DNA of 64,000 nucleotides from assembly GCF_034702125.1 (NCBI RefSeq), contig NC_085878.1:18401057-18465056 (forward strand), given 5' to 3'. Of the stretch, positions 42,001 to 51,896 are shown piece by piece. The notes beneath the pieces were generated by a model. That model had not been told where the DNA came from. It searched no databases and saw only the letters and a program-made list of their open reading frames with translations. The position numbers and the translations under genes are program-made. This DNA comes from Engraulis encrasicolus (Eukaryota > Chordata > Actinopteri > Clupeiformes > Engraulidae). Position 1 is the first letter of the stretch; the number at the start of each line of letters is the position of its first letter.

Positions 42001-45000
42001 CAAGTGAGTTTCACAAATACATCATCTGGCTAGTCAATCATGGTAGTGGGACTGACATGGTTTGGGGATGTATGAATGCAGTCAACATTGGAAATCTGAA
42101 TTACACCTAAAGAAGCATGCATGTCAACATGCACAGTGACTACAGAAGCAGATCATTATACTCTCCATAGGATTTCATTCAAAACTCACACCCATCTATT
42201 TTAGCCAGGTGCAGACTCAAAATGTACAATTTCAATGTAATGAAAGGTTGAAACACACACCGACGACCTCCCTTTAATCCCTTTTCATTTCGAAATGAAA
42301 CAATGAATGTAGTTGCTGCCAAAGGTGGTTCTACAAAGTATTAAGCAAAGGCTGTGAAAACTTTTGTAAATATGATTTCTTAGTTTTTTTTTTAATACAT
42401 TTTCAAAACTGTCAAGACAACTTTTTTTCACATGGTCATAATGAAATAATTTTGACAACAGATATTAAAGGGACACTGTGCAGGAAATGGTCAAAAAAGG
42501 TACTGCAACTATGCTGCTTATTGAAATTGTGCCGCCTATTGCCAAATTTGACCTTTTCATGACAGTTTACTAAGTAATAAACTAATATTTACTAGTATGG
42601 TCCAAGTAAAGTCATTTTTGCAGCTAAAAATCACTATTTTTGGAAATTCAAAATGGCGGACCATGGAGAAGATCCCTCTTTTCATGTATGAAAAGTGCAA
42701 TTTTTCCAGTCATAATGAATACTTAGAATTTGATGGTGGTGGTAAGTATTCATGAAAAAGGTACCATTAGTGAATGGGTAGCATGAATTCTGGAAATAAA
42801 TAACTAAAAATCTCACACAGTGTCCCTTTAATTTGTAGCATTTGGAATAAGGCCGTAAGATACTAAAATGTGGAAAAAGTGAAGTGCTGTGAATACTTTC
42901 CAGATTGACTGTATCCCAGGGGTGCTGAGGTGACAGCCCTATTGTACATAGTGAAAGCGAAAGCCCATTGGGAAACTCCAACTCCCATTGTCATTGTGAC
43001 ACAGCACTCCACAGCACACAAGTGAATGCTGCACACAACGAAATTGCATTTATGCCTCACCCGTGCAAGGGGGCAGTCCTCAGTGGCGCCCCATGGGGAG
43101 CAGTGCGGTGGGACGGTACCATGCTCAGGGTACCTCAGTCATGGAGGAGGATGGGGGAGAGCACTGGTTGATTACTCCCCCGACTCCTGACCCGCCAGGT
43201 TGGTGGGGGGAGTAATCAACATCCCATCCAGCCCACGGATGACATGGAAGAGCATAAAGTGTCTTTGGATTGAACTGAGTGTTCATGCTTATTCTGTCAA
43301 GATCTCCTCTTCACACTTACACTTAACATATCTGAATCCAATAACTGGATGATCTACCCATCAGAAGATCAGTCTGCTCTTTAGATCACATGTTTGACAA
43401 TATGAGTGGGCGCCAAACATTATATATACAATTCATTTGTAAAAGCTGATTTAAAATGTACTATACTGCCCAAAGAGATGTGCGTTTGTACTGCACAGAG
43501 CTAGGATCTTTTATCCTAGTGCGGGAGGTAAATTATGGAATCAGGGTTGTTTCAGTATACCTGTGGGCGTCAACGCGGGCTTGTGAGGCGTTGTCTTCTG
43601 TGTAACTGCCCAGAAGCTCTACCATCACCTTGGCAGCTGCTTCACTGTGGAGTGGAGGAGAAAAAAAAGACAATTGAGTCAGTATCCTTGTTTACATATT
43701 ATTACTGCTTTATCTTTGCAAAAAAAAATCTTGAATCACAAACCCTGAGTACCTCTTCTTGCAGTCCACCAGCGCCTCATACACAAGCCTCAGCAGAGTG
43801 TGCTTCTTCTCTGTGTTGAGGTTCCAGTCAACAATCCACTTTCGGACCTTAATTGAAAATGAAATGAAAAATGACATCAAAAAATTGTGCCAACAGTAAT
43901 GTTAACATGTGTAACGGAGGCTAACTAGCAGAGTCTGTAATATAGAGGCCTTGGTGTCATGTTAGATATTATATTTTTCAAATAAAAGACAATTTCTTGT
44001 TTCATGGTATGAAACCTCCCTCCCAAAGCCTCATACAGTGTCGAAGCCGATGGACTGGGAGACTGGTCTCTTGGTCAAGTGGTATCGTACCGTGTCTCCC
44101 ATTACCGGGCCGTTGTAGTTGACGAGGTTGCAAGTTCGATCCCCAAGGGGGACGAGCGGGTGTAAGATGACCTCCGTCACACATGTGTGTAGTGAAGCTT
44201 AACGGTGACTACATACCTGATCGAGGTCTGTTGGTATGAAGGCGATGGCATTGCAGGTGGCAGCCACTTTAATGAGACTGCAATACACTGTGTACCTCAC
44301 AGGCGTGTTCTCATCCATCCCATGGAACAAGTTACTGAGACTAAATCAAGAGACAGAAAAAGGATTAGTTACCAGTGCACCCCATATACAGGCATTTTGC
44401 CACGTCTAGCAATAAATAAGGATTCAAGAGGCAGCCGTGGCCTAGTGGTTAGAGAGTTGGTCTTTCAATCTAGGGGTTGCAGGTGCGAATCCGCCCTGAC
44501 CTCTCCCTATATCTACATGACTACATCCATGGCTGAAGTGCCCTTGAGCAAGGCACCTAACCCCACATTGCTTCAGGGACAGTAACCAATACCCTGACAA
44601 ATAATGACTAAGTCGCTTTGAATAAAATGAAGCGTCAGCTAAATGTAATGTAAGGAAGAGACAGACGATGAATTTTAAAGCTGGAGATGAATGCGAGGAG
44701 GACGTACAGCTGCATCCTGAGAGAGGGACGCTCGCCCTCCCGGAACTTGACCAGCTTCTCACACAGGCTCTCGATGAGGGCCTCCTGCTTCTCCGTCTCC
44801 ACAATGAGGAGAAGGGAGACGATGCTGTTCATCACACTCTCCACGTCTGCAGAAAGAAACGGAGGAAGAGAGTCAGACTAAGTCAAGAGATCAAGGAAAC
44901 AAAGAATTGTTCAATTCAAGGTGTTGTAATCAGAATGGACGTCTTTCGCCTTAACGGTCAACAGACATACCCCCCCCCCCCTTCCCTCAAAGGCTGGCCC

Positions 45001-45609
45001 ACTGAAAAGCAACCCATACGTACCTTTGTCATCATCTTTCAGGCAGACATCACATGCCTCGATGATCTGAGCCAAGTCAACATAGGGTCCACCTTCTGAA
45101 TTCTCCTCAGAGATCTCACCTCCTTTAGACTTGATGTAGGCTCTCAGCTCAGAAGCCTAAACACGCACACACAGTAAACCATGGAAGCTTTGTCAATTCA
45201 CTGACTAAGCTAGTTCACGTCAGGTTGTATCTGCCATCACTGACACACTGTCTGTCTGTACCAGCTGGACACAGGAACACAAGGCAAACAAGACACAACT
45301 CCAAGTAAAACAAACCAAAACGTGTCAAATATGTTCAAGAACGATAACAACACCGACCATCCCAGCGGCACACATTTGGAACATGAGCAGTCAACAATGT
45401 GCAAATTATAGATTGCTAGCATTACCAGCTAAGCTAAGTCAATGGTCTTTTTGCTGATGTGCTAGGAGATGCTATCGGGCAAGCTAACGGTGCGTTATGT
45501 AAAACTGCTCGTTGACACAAACCATGGTAAAGTTTCAAGTTTACAGAGGAAAATGTTTAAGGTTTACCTGATCCTCCTCTGTTATGTCAATAAAAGCCGG
45601 GACACTCAT
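38719..45609 (-). CDS. eif3m: Eukaryotic translation initiation factor 3 subunit M (complete)
   Basis: eIF3m is a PCI-domain subunit of the eIF3 complex, which binds the 40S ribosome during initiation in the cytosol. Eleven minus-strand exons join in frame at GT-AG sites: 45568-45609, 45024-45156, 44708-44846, 44217-44340, 43753-43847, 43561-43644, 41599-41698, 41402-41483, 40353-40496, 39460-39520, 38719-38842. They total 1128 bp, 375 residues plus stop; the human protein is 374. The start [60 protein letters not shown] (in the PCI region) and the end [16 protein letters not shown] are near-identical to the vertebrate protein. Introns carry a Tc1 element, a MITE with tRNA-like core, a SINE and tandem copies of the exon 9 edge. 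Head to head with wt1, as in mammals. Confidence 0.97.
39013..39077. repeat. (CA)n microsatellite in the last eif3m intron
   Basis: About 32 CA units. Confidence 0.95.
40464..41000. repeat. Tandem decayed copies of the eif3m exon 9 acceptor edge
   Basis: The exon 9 edge (CATCTTGGACATGTTCTGCT, CATGGGACAGGCCTAC at 40464-40500) recurs in the intron as CATCTTGGATCTGTTTTGGT...GACCGGCCTACAG (40579-40617) and CCTCTTGGACTTGTTTTTCT...GACAGGCCTAGAG (40736-40773). Weaker traces follow at about 40880 and 40955. Shared flanking words (TCAATATTCAGTA, GAAACAACCA) show that a larger unit of roughly 115-157 bp was duplicated. Confidence 0.75.
41840..42911. mobile_element. Non-autonomous Tc1-like element in eif3m intron 6
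   Basis: Starts CAGTCAATCCGGAAAGTATT and ends with its inverse; TA flanks both sides (41838-41839, 42912-42913). Inverted arms of about 155 bp match closely down to GTCTTGACAG. The interior (about 41995-42405) has no transposase frame. A separate TTAA-type MITE sits inside the right arm. Confidence 0.9.
42469..42827. mobile_element. piggyBac-like MITE nested in the Tc1-like element
   Basis: Tips AGGGACACTGTG and CACAGTGTCCCT are perfect 12-bp inverted repeats. TTAA lies directly outside each (42465-42468, 42828-42831), the piggyBac target signature. Removing it and one TTAA restores the right arm of the host Tc1 element to match its left arm (CAACAGA.ATTAATTTGTAGC versus the left-arm GCTACAAATGAATCTCTGTT). 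359 bp, non-coding. Confidence 0.9.
43911..44180 (+). repeat. MITE with tRNA-like core, copy 3, in eif3m intron 4
   Basis: Ends GTAACGGAGG and CCTCCGTCAC as in 13296-13763, flanked by ACATGT on both sides (43905-43910, 44181-44186). The core has TGGTCAAGTGGTATCGTAC and AGTTCGATCCCCAAGG. About 77 bp of AT-rich sequence (GTCTGTAATATAGAGG ... CATGGTATG) is extra relative to the other copies. Confidence 0.85.
44423..44655 (+). mobile_element. tRNA-derived SINE, copy 2, in eif3m intron 3
   Basis: Head CCGTGGCCTAGTGGTTAGAG and GGTGCGAATCCGCC; tail CCTTGAGCAAGGCACCTAAC, TAAGTCGCTTTGAATAAAAT, GCGTCAGCTAAATGTAATGT. Same family as 38319-38531. Its end lies about 50 bp from the exon 3 donor. Confidence 0.88.
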
Positions 45610-45740
45610 TTTTGTGATTTATTACAGAGCCAGATGTAATCCACGCTCAAACCACGGTTCACCGACCGGAAGAGAGAGAGCCGACAGCCAGGAATGTATT
45701 TCCGGGTTAAAAAATTAAAGCGGCAGCAGAGAAATTTTAA
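45610..45740 (-). promoter_or_regulatory. eif3m: eif3m promoter and 5' untranslated region
   Basis: On the gene strand, a pyrimidine tract CTCTCTCTCTTCCGG lies about 70 bp upstream of the ATG. It combines an ETS-type CTTCCGG core (45666-45672) with a possible TOP-like start, common for translation-factor genes (established for the class). No TATA box. Function inferred from position. Confidence 0.5.
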
Positions 45741-46328
45741 GCGGTGGTGACACTATTTTTGTTCATCATGACAGCATTCACATGTTGTACCATTCCTTCA
45801 TTTACCGGTACATTCAATACAACCCCTGCAATAATCTAACTTTATCTGGAAGGCTTTGTCTGAAAACTTTATTATTTCCAGTTATTTCGAAGGCTAATGC
45901 AGTAGGTAGGCTGGTGTAAAGTAGACCTACCAAAGACAATGAAAACATGTTCAAAACTTGTAATTCACATCATGTTAGCCTTTAAAATAGTGCCATCTCA
46001 CCAGCAAGTGTATTTATGTTTGTTAATATGTCAGCAGGATTCTGCAAGAAGAATTCATTGTTGAGGAATGGACCATGCGTGGGCCCAAGAAGATCAGTTG
46101 GAGTCGAGAGGGCAAGGGTCCTATTCAGTTGTTTTGCTTCTTCCTACCAGTAGGCTAAGTGAAAGATGGGGTAGGCTAGGCCTAAAAGATGGGGTGAAAA
46201 AATGGGGTTGTAACACTCCATTTTACAGTAGGCTAGGCCTATTACTGCATGCAGCGAAGGCAGTGGATGTGAAAAAAAACAGCACACCCCAAAATATACT
46301 GCACTTTAATAACCTGTTAAGCCAGACA
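45741..46328. other. Intergenic between eif3m and wt1, no gene
   Basis: Contains a 92-codon frame at 46068-46346 with no recognisable domain. Nothing else seen. Confidence 0.5.
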
Positions 46329-47302
46329 ATAGGTAGACTGGGGTAAGATGAGCCACTTTTTAAATTTTTCGTCACAGCTAAGCGATGAAGGCGTATTTGG
46401 TTAAAATTTTCACATCATACCAAATTTCAAAGTGTCCTGATACTATTAGAGCAAAAACTAATTGATAAACTGTCATGGTTAAAATGATATTGCCTTTTAA
46501 AAATATTTTTTCAGGTGGCTCATCTTACCCCATGTACGGGGTAAGGTGAGCCACTGCTTGGGGTAAAATGAGCCCAGGCAAAAATCTCAGCTAAACAACT
46601 TTTATTTATTATAACAAATGTAACTAATGAATCTATGAAATAAAACAACTAAAGCAACAGAACTATGCCAAAAAATACATATTGTGGGCCCTTACAGCTT
46701 TGTTTGAATACATTGGCGAACAATGCAGAGTGCAATGTAGAAAAAAAGTTAATATTATTGTTTGAATTGGCTGAAACATGCATAAAGTCATTAATCTCAA
46801 ATCACCTAGGTATGATATGCAAGAAATTATCTGGTTATGCTGAAATATCATAATTTGGTGTTCAACCATTATGCATCCCATTAGGATAAGCGGCTCATCT
46901 TACCCCATCTCGAAAGGCTCACCTTACCCCGATGCCAACATTATGTAAATAAATGCTCATAAAATTATCATAAAAGTGCAAAAAGACTTAAAATATCGCT
47001 CATATAGTAGCTTATTACATAACGTTTCAGACATGATGAGACCAGAAATTGTTCTATTTTTGTTTTCTCTAAATCATCCATGTTTTGAATATACATGGAA
47101 TTCACTTAAAGAGCAAAAAAACACATTTTCACAAATATCACTCTTGCCAAATTTGGTACATGCTTCACTTTTTCACAGGTGTTAGAAAAGGATTTCCACC
47201 ACCTTAGAATGTGGTGATATGTTAAAATGTATTCACCTTTTTCGAGAAAAAGGGGGTGGCTCACCTTACCCCGTGGCTCACCTTACCCCAGTCTCCCCTA
47301 TA
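46329..47302. repeat. Foldback DNA element with reiterated GGGGTAAGATGAGCC motif
   Basis: Outer ends GTAGACTGGGGTAAGATGAG and the inverse CTCACCTTACCCCAGTCTCC. The GGGGTAAG.TGAGCC word recurs in both orientations at about 46514-46535 (inverse), 46539-46575, 46893-46932 (inverse) and 47255-47290 (inverse). No transposase. Non-autonomous element of unknown superfamily. Confidence 0.8.
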
Positions 47303-47616
47303 GTTTGATTGGGGACCGGACCGTTGGCAAAGCTGTGAAACCTGTGGTTGGCATTCAAATCAGTTCTTTGTAGGCCTAACCTGCTTAATTGCAGGTGATA
47401 TGCCATGCAAGTATAGCCACACCAAAACTTGTTACACAGATGGAGCATTGTAATTTGAGGACAGATTTTGTGTCCTGCATTAGGCCTATGACGCAGTGCT
47501 AGACTAACTCATCAAGCCAAACAGTTTTCTGGTGCTTTTCTGGCGGGTTATTCTAGACTTTACTGCAGTAGGCCTATGCAGTGTTTTGGACACAAAATAG
47601 GCCTAGGCCTACTGCA

Positions 47617-48006
47617 CAGTTGGGTGAAAGACGTGCAAAATTAAATTGTCCTTCAGTGTAACGGATACCTTCTGCTGACTGTAACTGTAAAGAAACATGA
47701 TTTTAACCAGTGGGGTAGTCTACGTAGAACGCGGGTATACGGAGTATACCCACTTCTAAATTTCAGGGATTTCAGTATACCCACTTAAAATGGATTGATC
47801 TATTATTTTGAATAGCACAAATATATACAGTATACACCACTGATTCTAACATTGTTTCAAGTCCATGGATGACAGCAGAGGCTTTCATGAATTCACTGTG
47901 AAAAAAATAAAATAAAAAGAGTCATGTTTTTTACAGTTACAGTCAGCAGAAGGTATCCGTTACACTGAAGGACAATTTGATTTTGCACGTCTTTGACCCA
48001 GTTCTG
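47617..48006. repeat. Foldback MITE with about 75-bp arms
   Basis: Arms run inwards from GACGTGCAAAATTAAATTGT on the left and its inverse on the right, including CCTTCAGTGTAACGGATACC and TTCTGCTGACTGTAACTGTA in both. The centre has a duplicated AGTATACCCACTT word. No coding. Confidence 0.85.
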
Positions 48007-50381
48007 TTTGAAAATGCAGTGTTGCAGTTTTTCACAAGTAGTTAACTCACCATTTAAAGACAGCCAGGGCATTTACTTTAGCCTTATTTTGGCAAATATT
48101 GTAAAATACATCTGATGAAGTGAGTTGTCATCACTTGCAATATGAATACCTATCTGTTCAGATAAATAGGAATGTAAGAATTCTAGCCAATACTGCCAAT
48201 GCTAGGCCAGTTTGGGCACATCAGAAATGATAGCTATCTTGTGCCAAGTAATGATAAGCTTACAGTATGATGTAGGTGATGCTTTCAGCCTTCAGCTTTT
48301 TGGGTGTAAATGGATTGATAATTTCACTGTATCTGTTTTGCCAAAGGCTTCATTTGTAATGTGCAGCCAGTCTGTAGAGGGTTTTGCAATGTGACCTCCT
48401 TGCTGAGGTCAGCCATAGTGCAGTGAGTGGTGCAGACGTCTCCTTGTGCTCAGTTCATGTGTCACGGCAGGGGGAATTTATTTCTGCTCGGATTGCCGGT
48501 GTTTCTCCGCAACTTCCCTCCGACCATTAACAGAAAGCACCCCTCCCATTTTCTCTTTGGCATTGCACTTTTATTTCTTTCCCTTTTTTTGTGCCCGTCT
48601 ACTTATTTCCTTGGTGACGGTTGTCAACCAACAGAGTTGCACAAATGGGTTTCCAGTTAAACACAGGCACATTACAGTATGATAATAGGATTGCAGCAAG
48701 TGATGGATCATCTTAGTACGATCATTTGATTCATGTCTCCTAGGCAAGACCTGTGCTGTGTCTGCTTCAGTACTAACCCAAGATGTGAAACGTTCCCCCT
48801 GATAAAGACCCCAGCACTGCATGCTCTCAAAAACGGTACAATTCCCACAGTCCTTGCCCTGTTCTGTGCTCGCCTCCCATCCCAATCGCGGGTCTCATCT
48901 ATCAGCTGGGTCAGTGACCTCATCAGAAGGCGCCCTGCCTGAGTGGTTTTCTGGTGCCCTGGGTGACTGACTTCATGGCCGAAGACCCAAAGGGGTTTTT
49001 GGGAGGAGGGTGGCTCATGATTTGAGGAGTGCAGGTGAAACTAATGGGAAGCAAACAACCCAGTCGCTGTGCTGTGCATGCTTTAATAACAACAAACTCT
49101 TCTCACTGCAGTCTTTGCAGTAATGATAATAGGCTGTCATTTAATAGCAACATATATCCTCTCTAGTCAGGCATAATGGTTGCATAATTCAGTTGGTCAG
49201 TTTTGATACTAGTTTATTGATCACATGTTGTTAGAACAAATGGTATATATCTGGGTCCCGGACTGTGTGATTTAAATATTATCTTGTTGTTCTGCTGTTG
49301 AAAGAAAAAAATATTGACATATAAAATATGATTTCATAACTAAATAGTAATCTTACAGTAGAGTTAACAGCCACAACTAACCGAAGTCTGTTTTGGCTCA
49401 AAATATATTATTAGCACATAAGCTTAAATCGTATATGCCTAACACTCTGACCTCTAATAAGGAAAGTCATGCATCATTTAGAAGGCAATTAGGATACCCT
49501 AGCTGTTGAACTTTTACCAGAAGAGACTCACCAGAGCCACAAAGACACTTGATTCAAGGGCAATCTTACACTTTTAAGTGGCACAGTCATGGCCTGGAAC
49601 TGATGAATGGCCACCTTTAAAATGATGGGGTTTCAGAATTCAACAGGAATGCTCAGCATAGTCTTCTTGACTTTCAGCCCATGCCACTTTAATTGTGAAA
49701 AGTACATTTCAGTAGTTCAGCAAATGTAACTTTTTACTAGAGGTATGGTCAGTATGTCTAAGGATTGTATAAAACTTAAAAAACAACAGTGTAGGACCAA
49801 CTTTCTAGACTTTGATTCCTGAGTTGACAGAAAAACAAGGCTCAAGTTGAGTGTAGTGAAACCTACGCATCAACATCCATGTGACCGTCTGATAAAGATG
49901 TAAGCTATCGTCAAAACATGTCATGTAAATGATAAATGTTTTACATGCCTGAAGTATAATAAAAGCATAAGGTTTAACTTTTCATTGTCAAAAGTCATTC
50001 TCCTTAAATTGGCCATTTGCCATGAACAGCAGAGAGAGTTGTATTTAAGCTAATACTCTGCAATACTGACCAACCAGTTTGAGGTCAAACAGTCAGCAGC
50101 CGCTAATGCCCTGATGATGAAATCGGAATTCTCATCTGTCTGCATCATTCTACTCGGTCTGCATCACAACTCTGACTGGAAGCTTCACAGAAGAACCATT
50201 AGTTATAACTGATTTCCCATAATCACAGATTTACAATAGGCTACTGACAAACAACATAAAAAAATAAAATGACTATAGTTGGAGCAGGGCAATGTGGGAG
50301 TACAGGTCCACAGAATACCTCTCCAGAGATAAATACCTTCTGATTCCCACATCAATTAAACATTTTGACGATCTGATGTTT
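48007..50381. other. Intergenic, no gene seen
   Basis: AT-rich unique-looking sequence. Open frames at 48427-48942 are short with no domain. Conserved regulatory elements of wt1 could lie here, but this cannot be judged from one sequence. Confidence 0.45.
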
Positions 50382-50676
50382 TTTCATAGCATATGAATCA
50401 AGTAGGTAGCAGGCTTCACTCAGGTTTCTTGATAACTTTTTAGGGTGCTGTCCCAAATGAATACTTAGAATCAAAGAAAAGGAGGGCGCACCTTGCATCA
50501 AATTTTTTTCTTTTATTTTTCTGTGCACAGACGCGTTTCGGCGTGTGCCTTCCTCAGTGTGCAACCGTTGCACACTGAGGAAGGCACACGCCGAAACGCG
50601 TCTGTGCACAGAAAAATAAAAGAAAAAAATTTGATGCAAGGTGCGCCCTCCTTTTCTTTGATTTTCATAGCATATG
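50382..50676. repeat. 195-bp near-perfect palindrome within a 15-bp direct repeat
   Basis: Bases 50469-50663 read almost identically on both strands around a centre at 50566 (GTGTGCAAC C GTTGCACAC), with arms of 97 bp containing CGCCGAAACGCGTCTGTGCA. TTTTCATAGCATATG occurs at 50381-50395 and 50662-50676, directly repeated around the block. Both strands therefore show the same roughly 55-codon frame, which is a by-product of symmetry and not a gene. Confidence 0.92.
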
Positions 50677-51232
50677 GCAATTAGCTATATACCTGTAAAT
50701 ACTATTAATTAATTAATTGATTGATTGATATATTGACCTGGATAACTGGACCTCACTCTGTGTAATTTTAGCAAAGACAAATTAATGGTTGAATTTCAGT
50801 AAAGGTATTGCATTTTCAAAACTAGAAGCACTCAGAGAGTGCAAACCTCCGCCAAGGCCATGGGGTCACTGATGCCATAACATCTACTCATTGTGGAATC
50901 CTATATGCCTATAATATTACTTAAAAACATTTGAATATGTTACACCCTAAGTCTTTTTTGTTGGAGATACTGGCATGTCGAAATTCGCCCAATCCCACAA
51001 TGGTGAAGAATCTTTTTACCACCAAAATGTAATCAGTTGTTCCATTTGGCATTTCCAACAACTCCACAAAATGTCATCAAAATCCGTTCATGTCTTTTTG
51101 AGTTATCCTGCTGACAGACAAACAGACAAACAAACCAACGCGCAAACAAACACAACCTCCTGGGCAGAGGTAAAAAATTAAATCCCCACCAGTCATTTAA
51201 TACTTTGTAGCCTGATGAACACAATCATTTTG

Positions 51233-51236
<4 letters not shown>
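50677..51236. other. Intergenic, no gene seen
   Basis: Includes AACCTCCGCCAAGGCCATGG and a (CAAACAGA)-type stretch near 51117-51150. Nothing coding. Confidence 0.5.

Positions 51237-51328
<92 letters not shown>
51237..51328. repeat. (CT)n microsatellite, about 46 units
   Basis: Uninterrupted CT dinucleotides. Confidence 0.98.
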
Positions 51329-51331
<3 letters not shown>

Positions 51332-51814
51332 CATGGTTCCATGAGAAACCCTGGGCTGATGACTCTTCAAGGGTAATCAAATGGTTTAATGAAACCTTTC
51401 TTCCAAATGTATTTAGTGTTGCCTATTGCTATCACTGACTAGAAAATATCCACTAAAAAGGCAACTTTTGATGTTTGAAGTTTCTCAAACCTTTATTGTT
51501 TCTAGTAACCTCTTTTTGAGGGCTCACTTGGGACAGTTGTGTCAGTTGTGGTATCCCCTGATGCCTGGGTGTGGATGGGCAAAGATGTTGCTGTGGTCTT
51601 TTTTCTGGTAAATCAGCTGATCTCTTCACCTCTGATGTGTGGGGTGAGTCAGAGGCACCTGCTGTGAACAGCCCATGCGATGACCACTGTGAACGCTCTG
51701 GGAGCTGGAGAGGAGGGAAAACCACAGCGGCATTCCAGACACACAAAGCCACAATTTGTACATCGTCGCTCTCATGGCCTTGATGAACGAGACACCTATT
51801 CATTTATTTTCAAC

Positions 51815-51818
<4 letters not shown>

Positions 51819-51894
<76 letters not shown>
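51819..51894. repeat. (CT)n microsatellite, about 37 units
   Basis: Second long CT tract on the same strand, about 490 bp after the first. Confidence 0.98.

Positions 51895-51896
<2 letters not shown>

Noticed and set aside
50352..50684. Identical protein frames on both strands around 50.5 kb
   Set aside because: A consequence of the palindrome; no coding evidence.
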